Made by a program: the position numbers and the translations under genes. From contig NZ_JABTTE010000012.1 of NCBI RefSeq assembly GCF_013303125.1, forward strand, positions 1 to 64,000: 64,000 nucleotides of DNA, read 5' to 3'. The notes under the pieces are model-generated. The model saw nothing but the letters and a program-made list of their open reading frames with translations, made no database searches and was not told the origin of the DNA. Source of the stretch: Calidifontibacillus erzurumensis. Its GTDB lineage: Bacteria > Bacillota > Bacilli > Bacillales > Bacillaceae_J. Shown here one piece after another: positions 28,577 to 37,725 of the stretch. Within the stretch, counting starts at the first letter, position 1. Each line of letters opens with the position of its first letter.

Positions 28577-29419
28577 CTATCCAATCCGGCCGATTTCGTT
28601 AACTGCTTTTTCCATGCTTTTATCATAAGCTTGGACAACTTTTTGATTCGCTTCAAATGTCCGGTATGCCATCATCATTTCTGTCATTGTTTGTTCCAAA
28701 TCTACGTTTGAGCGTTCAAGGAATTTTTGCTTAATTTGGTACGTAATCTCTGGATGATCAAGCACACTTGGCAGCTGCCCTTGACCCTCTAGGCGAAACA
28801 AGCCGTTTCCTTCTTTCACTAGGTTATCAGGATTTTCAGCATAAGCAATTTGGATTTGCTGGCCTGTATCTTCACCGTCTTCAAAAAAACGTCCGTCTGA
28901 AGTTACTGTAAAATTGTCGCCAAAAATAACGATCGGATCGCCAAAAGTGTCTAGCACATGAAAGCCGTCCGTTGTTGTTAAGTAACCTTGGCCGTCAACG
29001 GTGAAGTTTCCATTACGCGTGTAGCGAACCTCACCGGCAGCATTCATCACTTGGAAAAAAAGCGCGCCCGATCGGTTTGTTTCTGGATTAACAGACAAGT
29101 AACCTTCAACTAGAGCTAAGTCTGTTTCGTTTCCGGTTTCATAGATGTCGCCTTGTTTAAATTTCGGGACAGTCTCTTGCATATAAACGCCGGTGTTAAG
29201 AGGCCCAACCGTATATTTGCCTTTTAGCCGGAATTGATTTTTCACTGGCAATGTTTGTTGTGCCGTGCTCGTAATGAGCAATTCCGGAAAAGATCTGAAC
29301 GTCGCTTGATCGGCTTTAAATCCCGGTGTATTAGCATTCGCTAAGTTATTCGCGAGCATTTCTTGGCGTTGTTGTTGAGCGACCATAGCCGCTGCTGCTG
29401 TATAAAACCCACGGAGCAT
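28577..29419 (-). CDS. flhO: Flagellar hook-basal body protein FlhO
   Basis: About 280 residues from MLRGFYTAAAAMVAQQQRQE. The family motif MLANNLANANTPGFKADQ (near 22) and the C-terminal SNVDLEQTMTEMMMAYRTFEANQK mark it as a flagellar rod/hook protein. The frame is open to 29449, but GGGGAAA before the ATG at 29419 and homologous starts support 29419. It is the first gene of the flhO-flhP pair. Confidence 0.92.
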   Translation of the reverse strand: MLRGFYTAAAAMVAQQQRQEMLANNLANANTPGFKADQATFRSFPELLITSTAQQTLPVKNQFRLKGKYTVGPLNTGVYMQETVPKFKQGDIYETGNETDLALVEGYLSVNPETNRSGALFFQVMNAAGEVRYTRNGNFTVDGQGYLTTTDGFHVLDTFGDPIVIFGDNFTVTSDGRFFEDGEDTGQQIQIAYAENPDNLVKEGNGLFRLEGQGQLPSVLDHPEITYQIKQKFLERSNVDLEQTMTEMMMAYRTFEANQKVVQAYDKSMEKAVNEIGRIG

Positions 29420-30100
29420 TTGAATTTCCCCTTTCACGATTGGGATCAAACTTGTTGATAGGATCGATGCTTATTTTATTTAGATACCAAATTGGTTCGA
29501 TGCGTTTTGATGCAAACGCCCAAAGTACGAATTACATTTAGAATTGAGTATTTTTCAGACATATGTCAACTGCAGCCATCCCCATGAATAAGGGATGGCT
29601 TGTCCTATCTATTATATCGGTTTGTTTTACTACGTTTAAAGATCCAGCGATGGGCTTATTCTTTTTTCCGATACTGGGATTACCCTAAGATTCATTCCCA
29701 TACCCGCATTGGAATATTTTCTGGCACACAGTCATTTAGAAGATTGGCTTGTCCTATTTTTTAATCCGTATGTACAAAGATGCCTATTTTGGCCAGCACG
29801 ATCGTTCTAATTTAAATCTTATTCGAGACTCTAAATCGATTTTTTTCGACAACTCTTTTACATGGAAAATTGACCGACCTTTTTTATTCCGCACGGGTAT
29901 CAGATTCAATGCTTTTTGGCTCGCACTGCTAATTAAAATCCGCTTGAACGCATAACCAATGCTCAATCATTTGAAGTTAGACTGGTCTTTTTATCCGTTC
30001 GTAAAACAACTCAAATGATTTTTGGAAAGCCAATCATATTTTTAAATCCGGTCAATCAACTTTTTTGATATGAAATACCCTAATTTTTATATCGGTTTGT
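29420..30100. other. Intergenic region between mbl and flhO with short internal repeats
   Basis: About 680 bp without a recognisable gene. TGGCTTGTCCTAT occurs at 29597 and 29744, and TATATCGGTTTGTTT occurs near 29615 and again overlapping the mbl stop (near 30090). A small hairpin (AGCCATCCC...GGGATGGCT, about 29574-29599) has no T-run. It looks like decayed duplicated DNA; the flhO promoter must lie here. Confidence 0.4.
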
Positions 30101-31099
30101 TTAACCCCAACGTTTATTTGGAATTTTATCCATATTATCAAGCATAATGCCTGTACCGATAGCAACGCAATCCATTGGATTGTCAGCAATCAATACCGGA
30201 ACTTTCAACTCTTCAGCAAGTAACTGGTCAATGCCGTGCAAGAGTGCGCCGCCACCTGTTAAAATGACACCACGGTCAATAATATCGGCAGACAATTCTG
30301 GCGGAGTACGTTCCAACACGCTTTTTGCTGCTTGAACGATCATTGATACTGACTCACGTAACGCTTGTTCAATTTCGTCTGAATATACAGTGATTGTCTG
30401 CGGCAACCCTGATACCATGTCACGGCCGCGAATATCGATTTCTTCTTTGCGGGCGCCTGGAAATACTGTTGCTACATTAATTTTAATATCTTCAGCTGTC
30501 CGTTCACCGATTAACAGCTTGTACTTTCTTTTAATATAGTTCAAAATTTCATTATCAAACTTGTCCCCTGCCATTTTAATTGAAGAGGCGGTGACTATAT
30601 CGCCCATCGATAGTACGGCAATATCTGTTGTCCCACCGCCAATGTCTACAACCATATTTCCGCACGGTTGAAAAATATCCATACCCGCTCCGATTGCAGC
30701 AACTTTTGGCTCTTCTTCTAGATAAATCTTCTTACCACCGCTTTTTTCAGCAGCTTCTTTAATCGCTTTTCGTTCCACTGATGTTGTATTCGTTGGGCAA
30801 CAAATAAGAATGCGTGGCTTTGAGAAGAAGCCTTTCACATTAATTTTTTCAATAAAATGTTTCAGCATCGTTTCCGTTACATCAAAGTCAGCGATTACTC
30901 CATCTTTCATTGGACGAATGGCAACAATATTTCCTGGTGTACGGCCGACCATCCGCCTGGCCTCTTCTCCTACAGCTAATACCCGGCCTGTATTACTATC
31001 AATCGCAACTACAGACGGTTCGTTCAAAACAATCCCTCTGCCCTTTACATGGATAAGTACATTAGCTGTTCCCAAATCTATACCAATATCCCTTGCCAT
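30101..31099 (-). CDS. mbl: MreB-like cell-shape protein Mbl
   Basis: A 332-residue bacterial actin homologue that polymerises under the membrane and guides side-wall synthesis. The N terminus, IGIDLGTANVLIHVKGRGIV, carries the phosphate-1 motif; VVDIGGGTTDIAVLS is the phosphate-2 motif; LTGGGALLHGID is the adenosine motif. Its place between spoIIID and flhO identifies it as Mbl rather than MreB or MreBH. AAGGAGG precedes the start. Confidence 0.96.
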   Translation of the reverse strand: MARDIGIDLGTANVLIHVKGRGIVLNEPSVVAIDSNTGRVLAVGEEARRMVGRTPGNIVAIRPMKDGVIADFDVTETMLKHFIEKINVKGFFSKPRILICCPTNTTSVERKAIKEAAEKSGGKKIYLEEEPKVAAIGAGMDIFQPCGNMVVDIGGGTTDIAVLSMGDIVTASSIKMAGDKFDNEILNYIKRKYKLLIGERTAEDIKINVATVFPGARKEEIDIRGRDMVSGLPQTITVYSDEIEQALRESVSMIVQAAKSVLERTPPELSADIIDRGVILTGGGALLHGIDQLLAEELKVPVLIADNPMDCVAIGTGIMLDNMDKIPNKRWG

Positions 31100-31157
31100 A
31101 ATTAATTAATAGCCTCCTTAATGTCTCCTTTAGACCGCTACATTTCTCTAAGAATAT

Positions 31158-31187
31158 ATTGTATCATAACTGCATAGGGATCGTCAT
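31158..31187 (-). promoter_or_regulatory. Possible sigmaA promoter of mbl
   Basis: On the minus strand ATGACG (31182-31187), an 18-bp spacer and TACAAT (31158-31163), about 60 nt before the mbl start. The -35 is weak. Confidence 0.4.
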
Positions 31188-31189
31188 TT

Positions 31190-31555
31190 GAGTTTTTGAA
31201 AAAATTAACAACATTTTACAGAAAGTTTTCATTTATATTTCATAGCTGTCGATTTTTGTAAATGAGACCTTCCATGGTAAGGAAGAAGAATTGACATTGT
31301 GCTTTATCAATGGTTAGTTCCTATATATAGGTCTGCAAACTTTATGCATCGTTGACGCTTGATTTGTTTAGATACCTGCTGGGTGACCTATGTGCGTTTT
31401 ATCGTCATGAATTAGAGTGGCTTAAGGCCCGAACTGATTGGTCCACCTTAAGTACTAGTTTACCTTTAAATTCCGACTAATTTGACCCATACACACTTTA
31501 CACCACTCATTTTTTTAAGTTCCGAAAGGTTGATACACTTTTTTCTACGCTCTGT
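31190..31555. other. spoIIID-mbl intergenic region
   Basis: About 370 bp, no gene seen and no clear terminator. Confidence 0.35.
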
Positions 31556-31843
31556 TTAAACTTTGGCTTCAGCATTATCTGCCTTTTTGTCGGCTTTTTC
31601 CGATTTGTATTTCATTTTCGTTGCTTCACCACCTCGCAAATGACGAATTGATTTATGATAATCGAGGATCTGTTTGACTTCATTTGCAAGCTCCGGATTA
31701 ATGTCTGGCAGTCGCTCTGTTAAATCTTTGTGGACGGTACTTTTGGAAACGCCAAATTCCTTCGCAATTACGCGAACTGTCTTCCTCGTCTCCACGATAT
31801 ATTTACCAATCTTGATAGTACGCTCTTTGATGTAATCGTGCAC
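31556..31843 (-). CDS. spoIIID: Mother-cell transcription factor SpoIIID
   Basis: A 95-residue DNA-binding regulator of the mother cell during sporulation, which represses and activates many SigmaE-dependent genes. The helix-turn-helix is at about residues 22-42 (TVRVIAKEFGVSKSTVHKDL), followed by a basic C-terminal region KMKYKSEKADKKADNAE that also contacts DNA. It starts at a GTG, 8 nt after GGGAGG. Linkage to mbl is conserved in Bacillus. Expression is expected from SigmaE, but I could not place a clear SigmaE promoter. Confidence 0.96.
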   Translation of the reverse strand: MHDYIKERTIKIGKYIVETRKTVRVIAKEFGVSKSTVHKDLTERLPDINPELANEVKQILDYHKSIRHLRGGEATKMKYKSEKADKKADNAEAKV

Positions 31844-31859
31844 ACCACTCGCCTCCCTA

Positions 31860-32520
31860 AGTTGGATGTGAGAAGTGTGAAATGAGACGATTGTGAAAAC
31901 TTTCGAAGAGGAATCTAGGCATTTTCATTATTCTGCATTGATACAGAAATGACCCTTGATTTCACTTTTCGTCTTCGAAGCTACTCACATTATTCGCTCA
32001 CCTCAAACACTCTCTATACATGGTTTGTATATATTTATTAGCGAACAAGTGGTAATATGCTAAAAAGTCAAGGGGGACAAGGGATTTATTGGAATTTTTT
32101 CAATTTTTGGGCTTAAGATTCGGGGAAAATTAAAAAGGTGGCTCTGCCTAATAAATGGAAATTTATTTGTCAGCGGAAAGGTTTTACTTTTTTGGAAGAA
32201 AAAAGATCAAGTGTGGAGGTTTTTTAATAAAATAAACGAAAGTGAGAAAAAAAAAGAAACATATGTCATAGTTGTCGATATGTAAAAGAAGGAAAAGATT
32301 CATGGAATATTATTAAACGAATATTTCAAAATCAATCTATATCATTCTATTTATTTTTATGATTTCTAAATTAGGGGGACTAACTTGCTTAAATGACAAA
32401 TTATTTAATTTCCGGCTTTCCAATTTTTTTAATTCGTCTTTGAAAAAGTTTGATGAAAGCATCGGGTGGATACGATCAACAATACTGCCTTCTAAGGTTT
32501 TGGACAAACTTATATGCCTA
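31860..32520. other. Region upstream of spoIIID, no intact gene
   Basis: AT-rich DNA holding the spoIIID promoter. A 62-codon open frame (32337-32525) has no start-site support or family resemblance. The adjoining 32525-32830 is a decayed gene, listed separately. Confidence 0.4.
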
Positions 32521-32524
32521 TCCA

Positions 32525-32830
32525 TTAAAAATAACGTCTTACTTCATCAACTGTTTCGATTATGAAGATTTTTGCTAGAATTAATCGTAAGGTGGAAATA
32601 TCCGCTCTTTTAATAGCTTCTTTCAAGTCTTGGGGCAATTCTCCAACCTTCTTGTTAATTGCAAAATTGCTATATCAGACAACGCTTGTACTTGACCCAT
32701 CTCCTTACCTTTTTTTGATCCCTTCTTCTCTCCATAGATCTGCTAATATCATCACCCATTCACTCCCTTCCATATTACTTGTCTCCAATTTCATGATCAT
32801 TCGATCTATTTCATTTTGAGTATGTGGAAG
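32525..32830 (-). pseudogene. Decayed Rpn-family (PD-(D/E)XK) transposase/nuclease, C-terminal part
   Basis: Reading the minus strand with frame changes gives PHTQNEIDRMIMKLETSN and MEGSEWVMILADLWREGIKK, then after one shift GKEMGQVQALSDIAILQLTR, and after another KKVGELPQDLKEAIKRAD and ISTLRLILAKIFIIETVDEV ending in RRYF and a TAA at 32525-32527. This order (LPHTQNEID block, Leu-rich helix, DUF4351-like tail) is that of the C-terminal half of Rpn/PDDEXK recombination-promoting nucleases. At least two frameshifts and no N-terminal nuclease core make it a remnant. No single open frame spans it. Confidence 0.7.
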
Positions 32831-32994
32831 TCATTTTCGTCGTTTACCTGCTGTCATATTTGCATCAGTTCTGTTCAACAGTTAAAGAGAGATTCAGACG
32901 ACAAAAACAGGTGTTATGTTGAAATCTATTAAAGACCTCGCTATGTAGAGCGTTGTTTTCGCTTGGTGGTAAACGTATAATGTTGACACTTTTA

Positions 32995-33022
32995 CAAAAA
33001 ACACCCCTTTTCATAAAGGGGT
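32995..33022 (-). terminator. Terminator of the first DUF294 gene
   Basis: Stem ACCCCTTT (33003-33010) / AAAGGGGT (33015-33022) and, on the minus strand, a run of six Ts after it. It lies about 45 bp past the stop. Confidence 0.88.
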
Positions 33023-33065
33023 ATGGGCTCAATCAAACACATTTTTTTGACCGTTCAAAGGCTCA

Positions 33066-34988
33066 TTATAATTTATTTATCAGATGAAATTGCAACGCTC
33101 TTATTGTTTTTAACATGCCGTGAAGCTCGTCTTTCATCCAACCAGGAAGTTTCGTGAGATCAATTTCAGTTGAGGCCTTTTCTCCTTGAAGATGTTTTTC
33201 CCAAGACATGCGGATACGCGTTTTTAAGGCCACTTCATACGCATGGCGTAAATCATTGGATAAACTTTCATATAGGACTTGTTTCATCCTCAATTCATTT
33301 AAAAGCTGCATGGTCGTAACACCGACGATGCCGTTTAATGCCCCAAGCACTTGCAAACAATGATGGAGCGGAAAAAGGGCATGTTTTTTAATATCTATTA
33401 CTTTCGTTTTTGCCTTAAACATACCGAGGAACGATTGGTCAAGCTGCGGCACTAATTTTTCCCGCTCTTGTTGCGCCATGTAATATAAAAACGTTTGCGA
33501 AACCTTGAGCTTGTTTTTCACCATCTCCACGAACTCGTCATGGAGCGTGTCATCACCATAAAGGAACCGAAATGATAAAAAGTTTTGCCCTAGCAAAATT
33601 TGTTCATCAGTTGCTTTTAACGCCCAGTTTTTGAGCCTTTCTTTCCAATCTGTAATCGAGCCGCGCCAATCCGGATTGTTTGCCATCATTTTCCCTTTAC
33701 ATAACGAATAGCCGGCTTGGTGTAAGTGTTTGACAATTTCTTCCCCAAGCAATGCAAAATACTCATCAACTTTCTCCTTGTTTTCAGCATCCACATCGGC
33801 ATAAACAAGAAAATGATCTTGGTCGGTGAGCATGAATTGTTCACCTCTTGCCCCGCTTCCCATCGCATACCATGCAAATGGTACAGGCGGACGGCCTTTC
33901 TTTTGTTTTTCCAAAGATTGAACAGCCAGAGAAACACAATGCCTTGCAAGCCTGTCATATAGCTTTGTAATAATTTCCAACAGATGAATCGTTGATATAT
34001 CATCATTGATTAAACTTGAGAGGACATCATAGATGGCATTTTTGACGGTAGGCAAGTTTTCAAAGGATGATTGTTCAATTTTTTTCAAAATACTCATTTG
34101 TCCCCGATTTTTCTTCGCCAATAGCGTAGACAGCGTCACAATGCCAATGACCCGTTCTTCATCAATAACCGGCAAATGTTTGACTCCGTTTGTAAAAAGA
34201 GTGGATAAGGCTTCATAATAATAGGCTGTGCGCGAAATGGTAATCGGATTCGGCGTCATAATATCTTTTGCTTGAAGTTCGAGCGTTTGCATGTCCCTTT
34301 CAGCAACCACTCGGCGAACGATATCTTTATCGGTAATGATACCCATTAATTTTTCGTGATCGTCAACAACAAGAATAGAGCTGATTCCATGGTCAACCAT
34401 TTTCTTGGCGATTGTCTGCACAGATTCATGCGCATTTATTGTAATAACGGGTGATTGCATTAAGTCTTGAACCCGGCGGACAAATGGTTCACTTTCTCCC
34501 CATTCTGCCGCTTTTTTCATTTGCTCAGCCAAGGATGTATAAAGATCCCTCAAACGAACGGCAACTTTTCGCAGGAAAAATTCGCGGACGTCTTCGTCTT
34601 CCCATCTTTTTCGAAGGATCGTATAAGGAATTTCCAAGCAATGCAAGTCTTCAGCGGCTTCTACTTCCACCGTTAAGGAGTGAGCTGGATCAACCGGTTC
34701 TCCTAGAAAATGCGCCAACCCTGAAAAGCCAATCATCTCGTTTGCTTGTAAAATTTCTAGTATTTCTTTTTTGTCATTTTCTCCACTGACAAATACTTCG
34801 GCAACGCCTTTTAAAATAAGCAGAAGACCTTGACGTTCAGTTTTCGCATACAGCACTCGGTCGGCTTTTCGATAAAACTTTAACTCGCATTCTTGAAGCA
34901 TCTCTAAAAATTCATTATCTGTAGTGCCAGCAAATAATGGATGTTTATGAATGAGGGCATATAATTCAACATTTTTATCAATAATCAC
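33066..34988 (-). CDS. cNMP-binding/CBS/DUF294 nucleotidyltransferase-like protein, copy 1
   Basis: A 640-residue cytoplasmic protein. In order: a cyclic-nucleotide-binding-like beta roll (about 15-130), a CBS pair (about 175-300, with HGISSILVVDDHEKLMGIIT and GVKHLPVIDEERVIGIVTLS), a DUF294 nucleotidyltransferase-like domain (about 330-470; MGSGARGEQFMLTDQDHFLV holds the GS and acidic pair typical of the GlnD/GlnE fold), and a helical DUF294 C-terminal domain. It starts at a GTG behind GGGAGAGG. Proteins of this kind sit beside acetate-type symporters in many bacteria and are presumed sensors or modifiers; the target is unknown. It is a separate transcription unit from the symporter at 35694, since a terminator lies between. 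It is paralogous to the protein at 39230-41164. Confidence 0.88.
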   Translation of the reverse strand: MIIDKNVELYALIHKHPLFAGTTDNEFLEMLQECELKFYRKADRVLYAKTERQGLLLILKGVAEVFVSGENDKKEILEILQANEMIGFSGLAHFLGEPVDPAHSLTVEVEAAEDLHCLEIPYTILRKRWEDEDVREFFLRKVAVRLRDLYTSLAEQMKKAAEWGESEPFVRRVQDLMQSPVITINAHESVQTIAKKMVDHGISSILVVDDHEKLMGIITDKDIVRRVVAERDMQTLELQAKDIMTPNPITISRTAYYYEALSTLFTNGVKHLPVIDEERVIGIVTLSTLLAKKNRGQMSILKKIEQSSFENLPTVKNAIYDVLSSLINDDISTIHLLEIITKLYDRLARHCVSLAVQSLEKQKKGRPPVPFAWYAMGSGARGEQFMLTDQDHFLVYADVDAENKEKVDEYFALLGEEIVKHLHQAGYSLCKGKMMANNPDWRGSITDWKERLKNWALKATDEQILLGQNFLSFRFLYGDDTLHDEFVEMVKNKLKVSQTFLYYMAQQEREKLVPQLDQSFLGMFKAKTKVIDIKKHALFPLHHCLQVLGALNGIVGVTTMQLLNELRMKQVLYESLSNDLRHAYEVALKTRIRMSWEKHLQGEKASTEIDLTKLPGWMKDELHGMLKTIRALQFHLINKL

Positions 34989-35578
34989 GAAATCCTCTCC
35001 CTAATTTTCCAGAAACTTTTTGTAGTAAGAAGCCTGAAACTTGTGGCGTACAGCAATGTCGGAATGAAAATATTTGCTTATGATTTTAGCAAGAAAAGGG
35101 GTCACTTGTAAGATTAGTTAAGCCGTATCTTGAAATTTTAAAAAGCAGGTGAGCATTGATTTTCAGAGAGACGGCAATAATTTCATTTTGCCTAAGTCAT
35201 GTCCAAAAAGGCTGTTGTTTCATGATGTTCAACGATGTGAGCATACTTACGAGCCTTAAATTCGGAAATGTGGTCACAAATCATTTAGCCTAGAGCATTC
35301 CAACAAGACTCTTCTTCAGCAATAGCATCAAGCTTCATTTTTGAAAAAACTGGTGAGCTTCGATAATCGAAAATGCGGACATGAAGCATTTTACACAAAT
35401 CCTGCTTTTTTTGTTCCTATCTTAGTAGTAGCATAGCTAGGTGATGAACACTCTTCCGCCTTAGATTCTTTTTTTCAGTTTTGTAGTATCAAAACTATTT
35501 ATTTAGCAAAAATGTCTGCGTAAAACTAGAATCTTTGATTGTCTGTTATGCATTTCCCAACATCTGCCTGAATGGTAG
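34989..35578. other. Gene-free stretch between DUF294 copy 1 and the first symporter
   Basis: About 600 bp with no conserved gene or repeat that I can identify. It must contain the promoter for the DUF294 gene. Confidence 0.4.
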
Positions 35579-35620
35579 AAAAAAAGCCCTCCTCCCTTGT
35601 TAAACACATAGGAAAGAGGG
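35579..35620 (-). terminator. Terminator of the symporter 1 operon
   Basis: On the minus strand CCCTCTTTCC (complement of 35611-35620) pairs with GGGAGGAGGG (complement of 35587-35596), and a run of seven Ts follows. Confidence 0.82.
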
Positions 35621-35693
35621 ACACAATCTCAAAATCTATTTAAAGGGTAAAGGGAATGAAAAACATATCCAATGAGAGATAAGCCATTTTCTA

Positions 35694-37229
35694 TTAGCCG
35701 ATTTCACGATAACCAGTTTGTGCTTTAAATTCAACTTCTGCAAATTTCTTCTCATCGCGTTCAGATGATAGAAGCGTACCGATAATGGCAGCTATAAATC
35801 CTGCAGGTACAGATACAATCGCCGGATTTGTTAATGGGAAAATCGGATTTCCGACGAGGAGCGTAGCACCCTCTTGAGGGCTCATAACACTTGGACTAAT
35901 AATAACTAGAACAACTGATGTAACAAGACCCGTTACCATTGATGCAATCGCACCTGTAGTATTAAATCGCTTCCAATAAATCGTAAATAAAATAGTTGGC
36001 AAGTTTGCTGCAGCAGCAATACAGAACGCGAGTGATACAAGGAATGCAACGTTCATTTTTTCTGCACCAAGAGCAATGATGATTGAAAAGACCGCAATTC
36101 CTAATGATGCAAGGCGTGCAGCTCTTACTTGTTCTTTCTCAGTCACGTTGCCTTTTTTGATAATTTGACCATAAAGGTCATGGGCAATGGCTGATGCACC
36201 TGATAATACAAGTCCTGCTACTACTGCCAAAATCGTTGCAAATGCTACCGCTGAAACAAATGATTCTAATACTGGACCACCTAATACGCCTGCTAGCATT
36301 GGAGCTGCCATGTTACCCGCTGCATTTTCTGCAACGATCGCTTCATGACCAACAAATTTAGCTGCTCCAAATCCTAAGAAAATTGTTAACACATAGAACA
36401 AACCGATGATCCATGTTGCATAAATAACAGAAGAACGGGCAGTTTTTGCGTCTTTAACTGTAAAGAAACGCATTAAAATATGTGGTAATCCTGCTGTACC
36501 TAAGATAAGCGCAATCAATACAGAGATTAAATCCAATGGATTTTTATATTTCACACCAGAGTGCAAGTATGCTTCACCATGTGGTGTTGCAGTCGCCATT
36601 TCGTTGAACATTTTAACAAGGCTGAAATCAAATTTTAAAAATACTAGGAAAGAAATAATAATTGTTCCACCCATTAGCAAGGCAGCTTTAATAATTTGCA
36701 CCCAGCTTGTAGCTGTCATACCGCCGAATAAAACGTAAATTGTCATCATAATGCCGACTAAAATAACTGCGATTGAATAATCAATACCTAATAATAATTT
36801 TATAAGTGCTCCTGCACCAACGAGCTGTGCAAGCATATAGAAAATAACAATGGTGATTGTATTAAATGCTGCCGCTCCACGTACTTTTGGATTTGAAAAA
36901 CGTGCAGCAATCATATCAGCCATCGTATATTTTCCAAGGTTGCGCATTGGCTCTGCAACAAGGAATAATACGACAAGGTAAGCAACAAGCCAGCCTACAC
37001 TATAGTAAAATCCATCAAATCCGCTTAATGAAATTGCTCCAGCAATCCCCAAGAATGAAGCAGCTGATAAGTAGTCTCCCGCTATCGCCATCCCGTTTTG
37101 CCATCCTGATAAAGAACTGCCTGCTGTATAAAATTCACTAGCTGTGGAAGTACGTTTTGCAGCCCAGTATGTTACTACTAGCGTTGCCGCAATCACTGTT
37201 ACGAATATGAAAATAGAAACTAAATCCAA
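35694..37229 (-). CDS. actP: Sodium:solute symporter, cation/acetate type
   Basis: A 511-residue membrane transporter of the SSS family with about 13 hydrophobic segments. ASEFYTAGSSLSGWQNGMAI and AGDYLSAASFLGIAG are the TM1 and unwound-helix signatures of ActP-type carriers; GLVLSGASAIAHDLYG is the second SSS signature. The best-known relatives take up acetate or other short carboxylates with Na+. It is encoded 32 bp after a DUF485 small membrane protein, the same pairing as ywcB-ywcA in B. subtilis and yjcH-actP in E. coli. The substrate is inferred from family only. Confidence 0.9.
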   Translation of the reverse strand: MDLVSIFIFVTVIAATLVVTYWAAKRTSTASEFYTAGSSLSGWQNGMAIAGDYLSAASFLGIAGAISLSGFDGFYYSVGWLVAYLVVLFLVAEPMRNLGKYTMADMIAARFSNPKVRGAAAFNTITIVIFYMLAQLVGAGALIKLLLGIDYSIAVILVGIMMTIYVLFGGMTATSWVQIIKAALLMGGTIIISFLVFLKFDFSLVKMFNEMATATPHGEAYLHSGVKYKNPLDLISVLIALILGTAGLPHILMRFFTVKDAKTARSSVIYATWIIGLFYVLTIFLGFGAAKFVGHEAIVAENAAGNMAAPMLAGVLGGPVLESFVSAVAFATILAVVAGLVLSGASAIAHDLYGQIIKKGNVTEKEQVRAARLASLGIAVFSIIIALGAEKMNVAFLVSLAFCIAAAANLPTILFTIYWKRFNTTGAIASMVTGLVTSVVLVIISPSVMSPQEGATLLVGNPIFPLTNPAIVSVPAGFIAAIIGTLLSSERDEKKFAEVEFKAQTGYREIG

Positions 37230-37260
37230 TGTAAATCCCCCTCTTTAAAAATCCCCTAAA

Positions 37261-37593
37261 TTATTTAAGAATATTTTTTAAGATGATTTCTTCCGCTTCT
37301 TTATCAAAGCTTGAAGATTTTTTTGCATAAATCATTGCGAACAACCAAGTCATTCCAAACATGCCGAATGCATAGATCCAAGTCCATGTAATCCAACCGA
37401 TCGCTTTTGCTTCAAGGATATGTGTATACCCTGTCAAAATCGGCAATATGAAATAAGCCGCAAAGAAGATGACAACATAAGGTGTAATAAATTGATTTTT
37501 CCGCTTAACTAATGCCTTGAACTCTGGTGTTTTCACCAATCTTTCATAATCGATGTGTTGTTCGCGTGTTTTTTTGTAAGCAGTGCTACTCAT
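37261..37593 (-). CDS. DUF485 small membrane protein, partner of the acetate-type symporter
   Basis: A 110-residue protein with two membrane segments (ITPYVVIFFAAYFILPILTG and WITWTWIYAFGMFGMTWLFA). The N-terminal stretch YERLVKTPEFKALVKRKNQF is the DUF485 signature. It is always found next to ActP-like symporters, here directly upstream of one, and is presumed to be a small subunit or assembly partner. Confidence 0.9.
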   Translation of the reverse strand: MSSTAYKKTREQHIDYERLVKTPEFKALVKRKNQFITPYVVIFFAAYFILPILTGYTHILEAKAIGWITWTWIYAFGMFGMTWLFAMIYAKKSSSFDKEAEEIILKNILK

Positions 37594-37688
37594 CTAATCA
37601 ACCCCTTTTGTTTTTTGTCCCAAACTTTTCTCCCTGTTACAAATTACAAAGGATTTTTCCTATTGTCTTTTTCTCTCGAAGGAAGACA

Positions 37689-37725
37689 ATAATACAACTT
37701 TCATGGCTCACCTAGGAAAGCCATG
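37689..37725 (-). promoter_or_regulatory. Possible promoter and overlapping palindrome upstream of the DUF485-symporter operon
   Basis: A -10-like TATTAT (minus strand, 37689-37694) is followed upstream by the inverted repeat CATGGCT (37702-37708) / AGCCATG (37719-37725), which falls where a -35 would be. A regulator could replace or block -35 contacts. This is inference from position only. Confidence 0.35.

Noticed and set aside
29749-29966. Opposing small frames between mbl and flhO
   Set aside because: No ribosome site and no similarity recognised on either strand; the region looks decayed.
32337-32525. 62-codon minus-strand frame after the Rpn remnant
   Set aside because: It begins exactly where the Rpn-like frame ends, has no ribosome site, and shows no family features.
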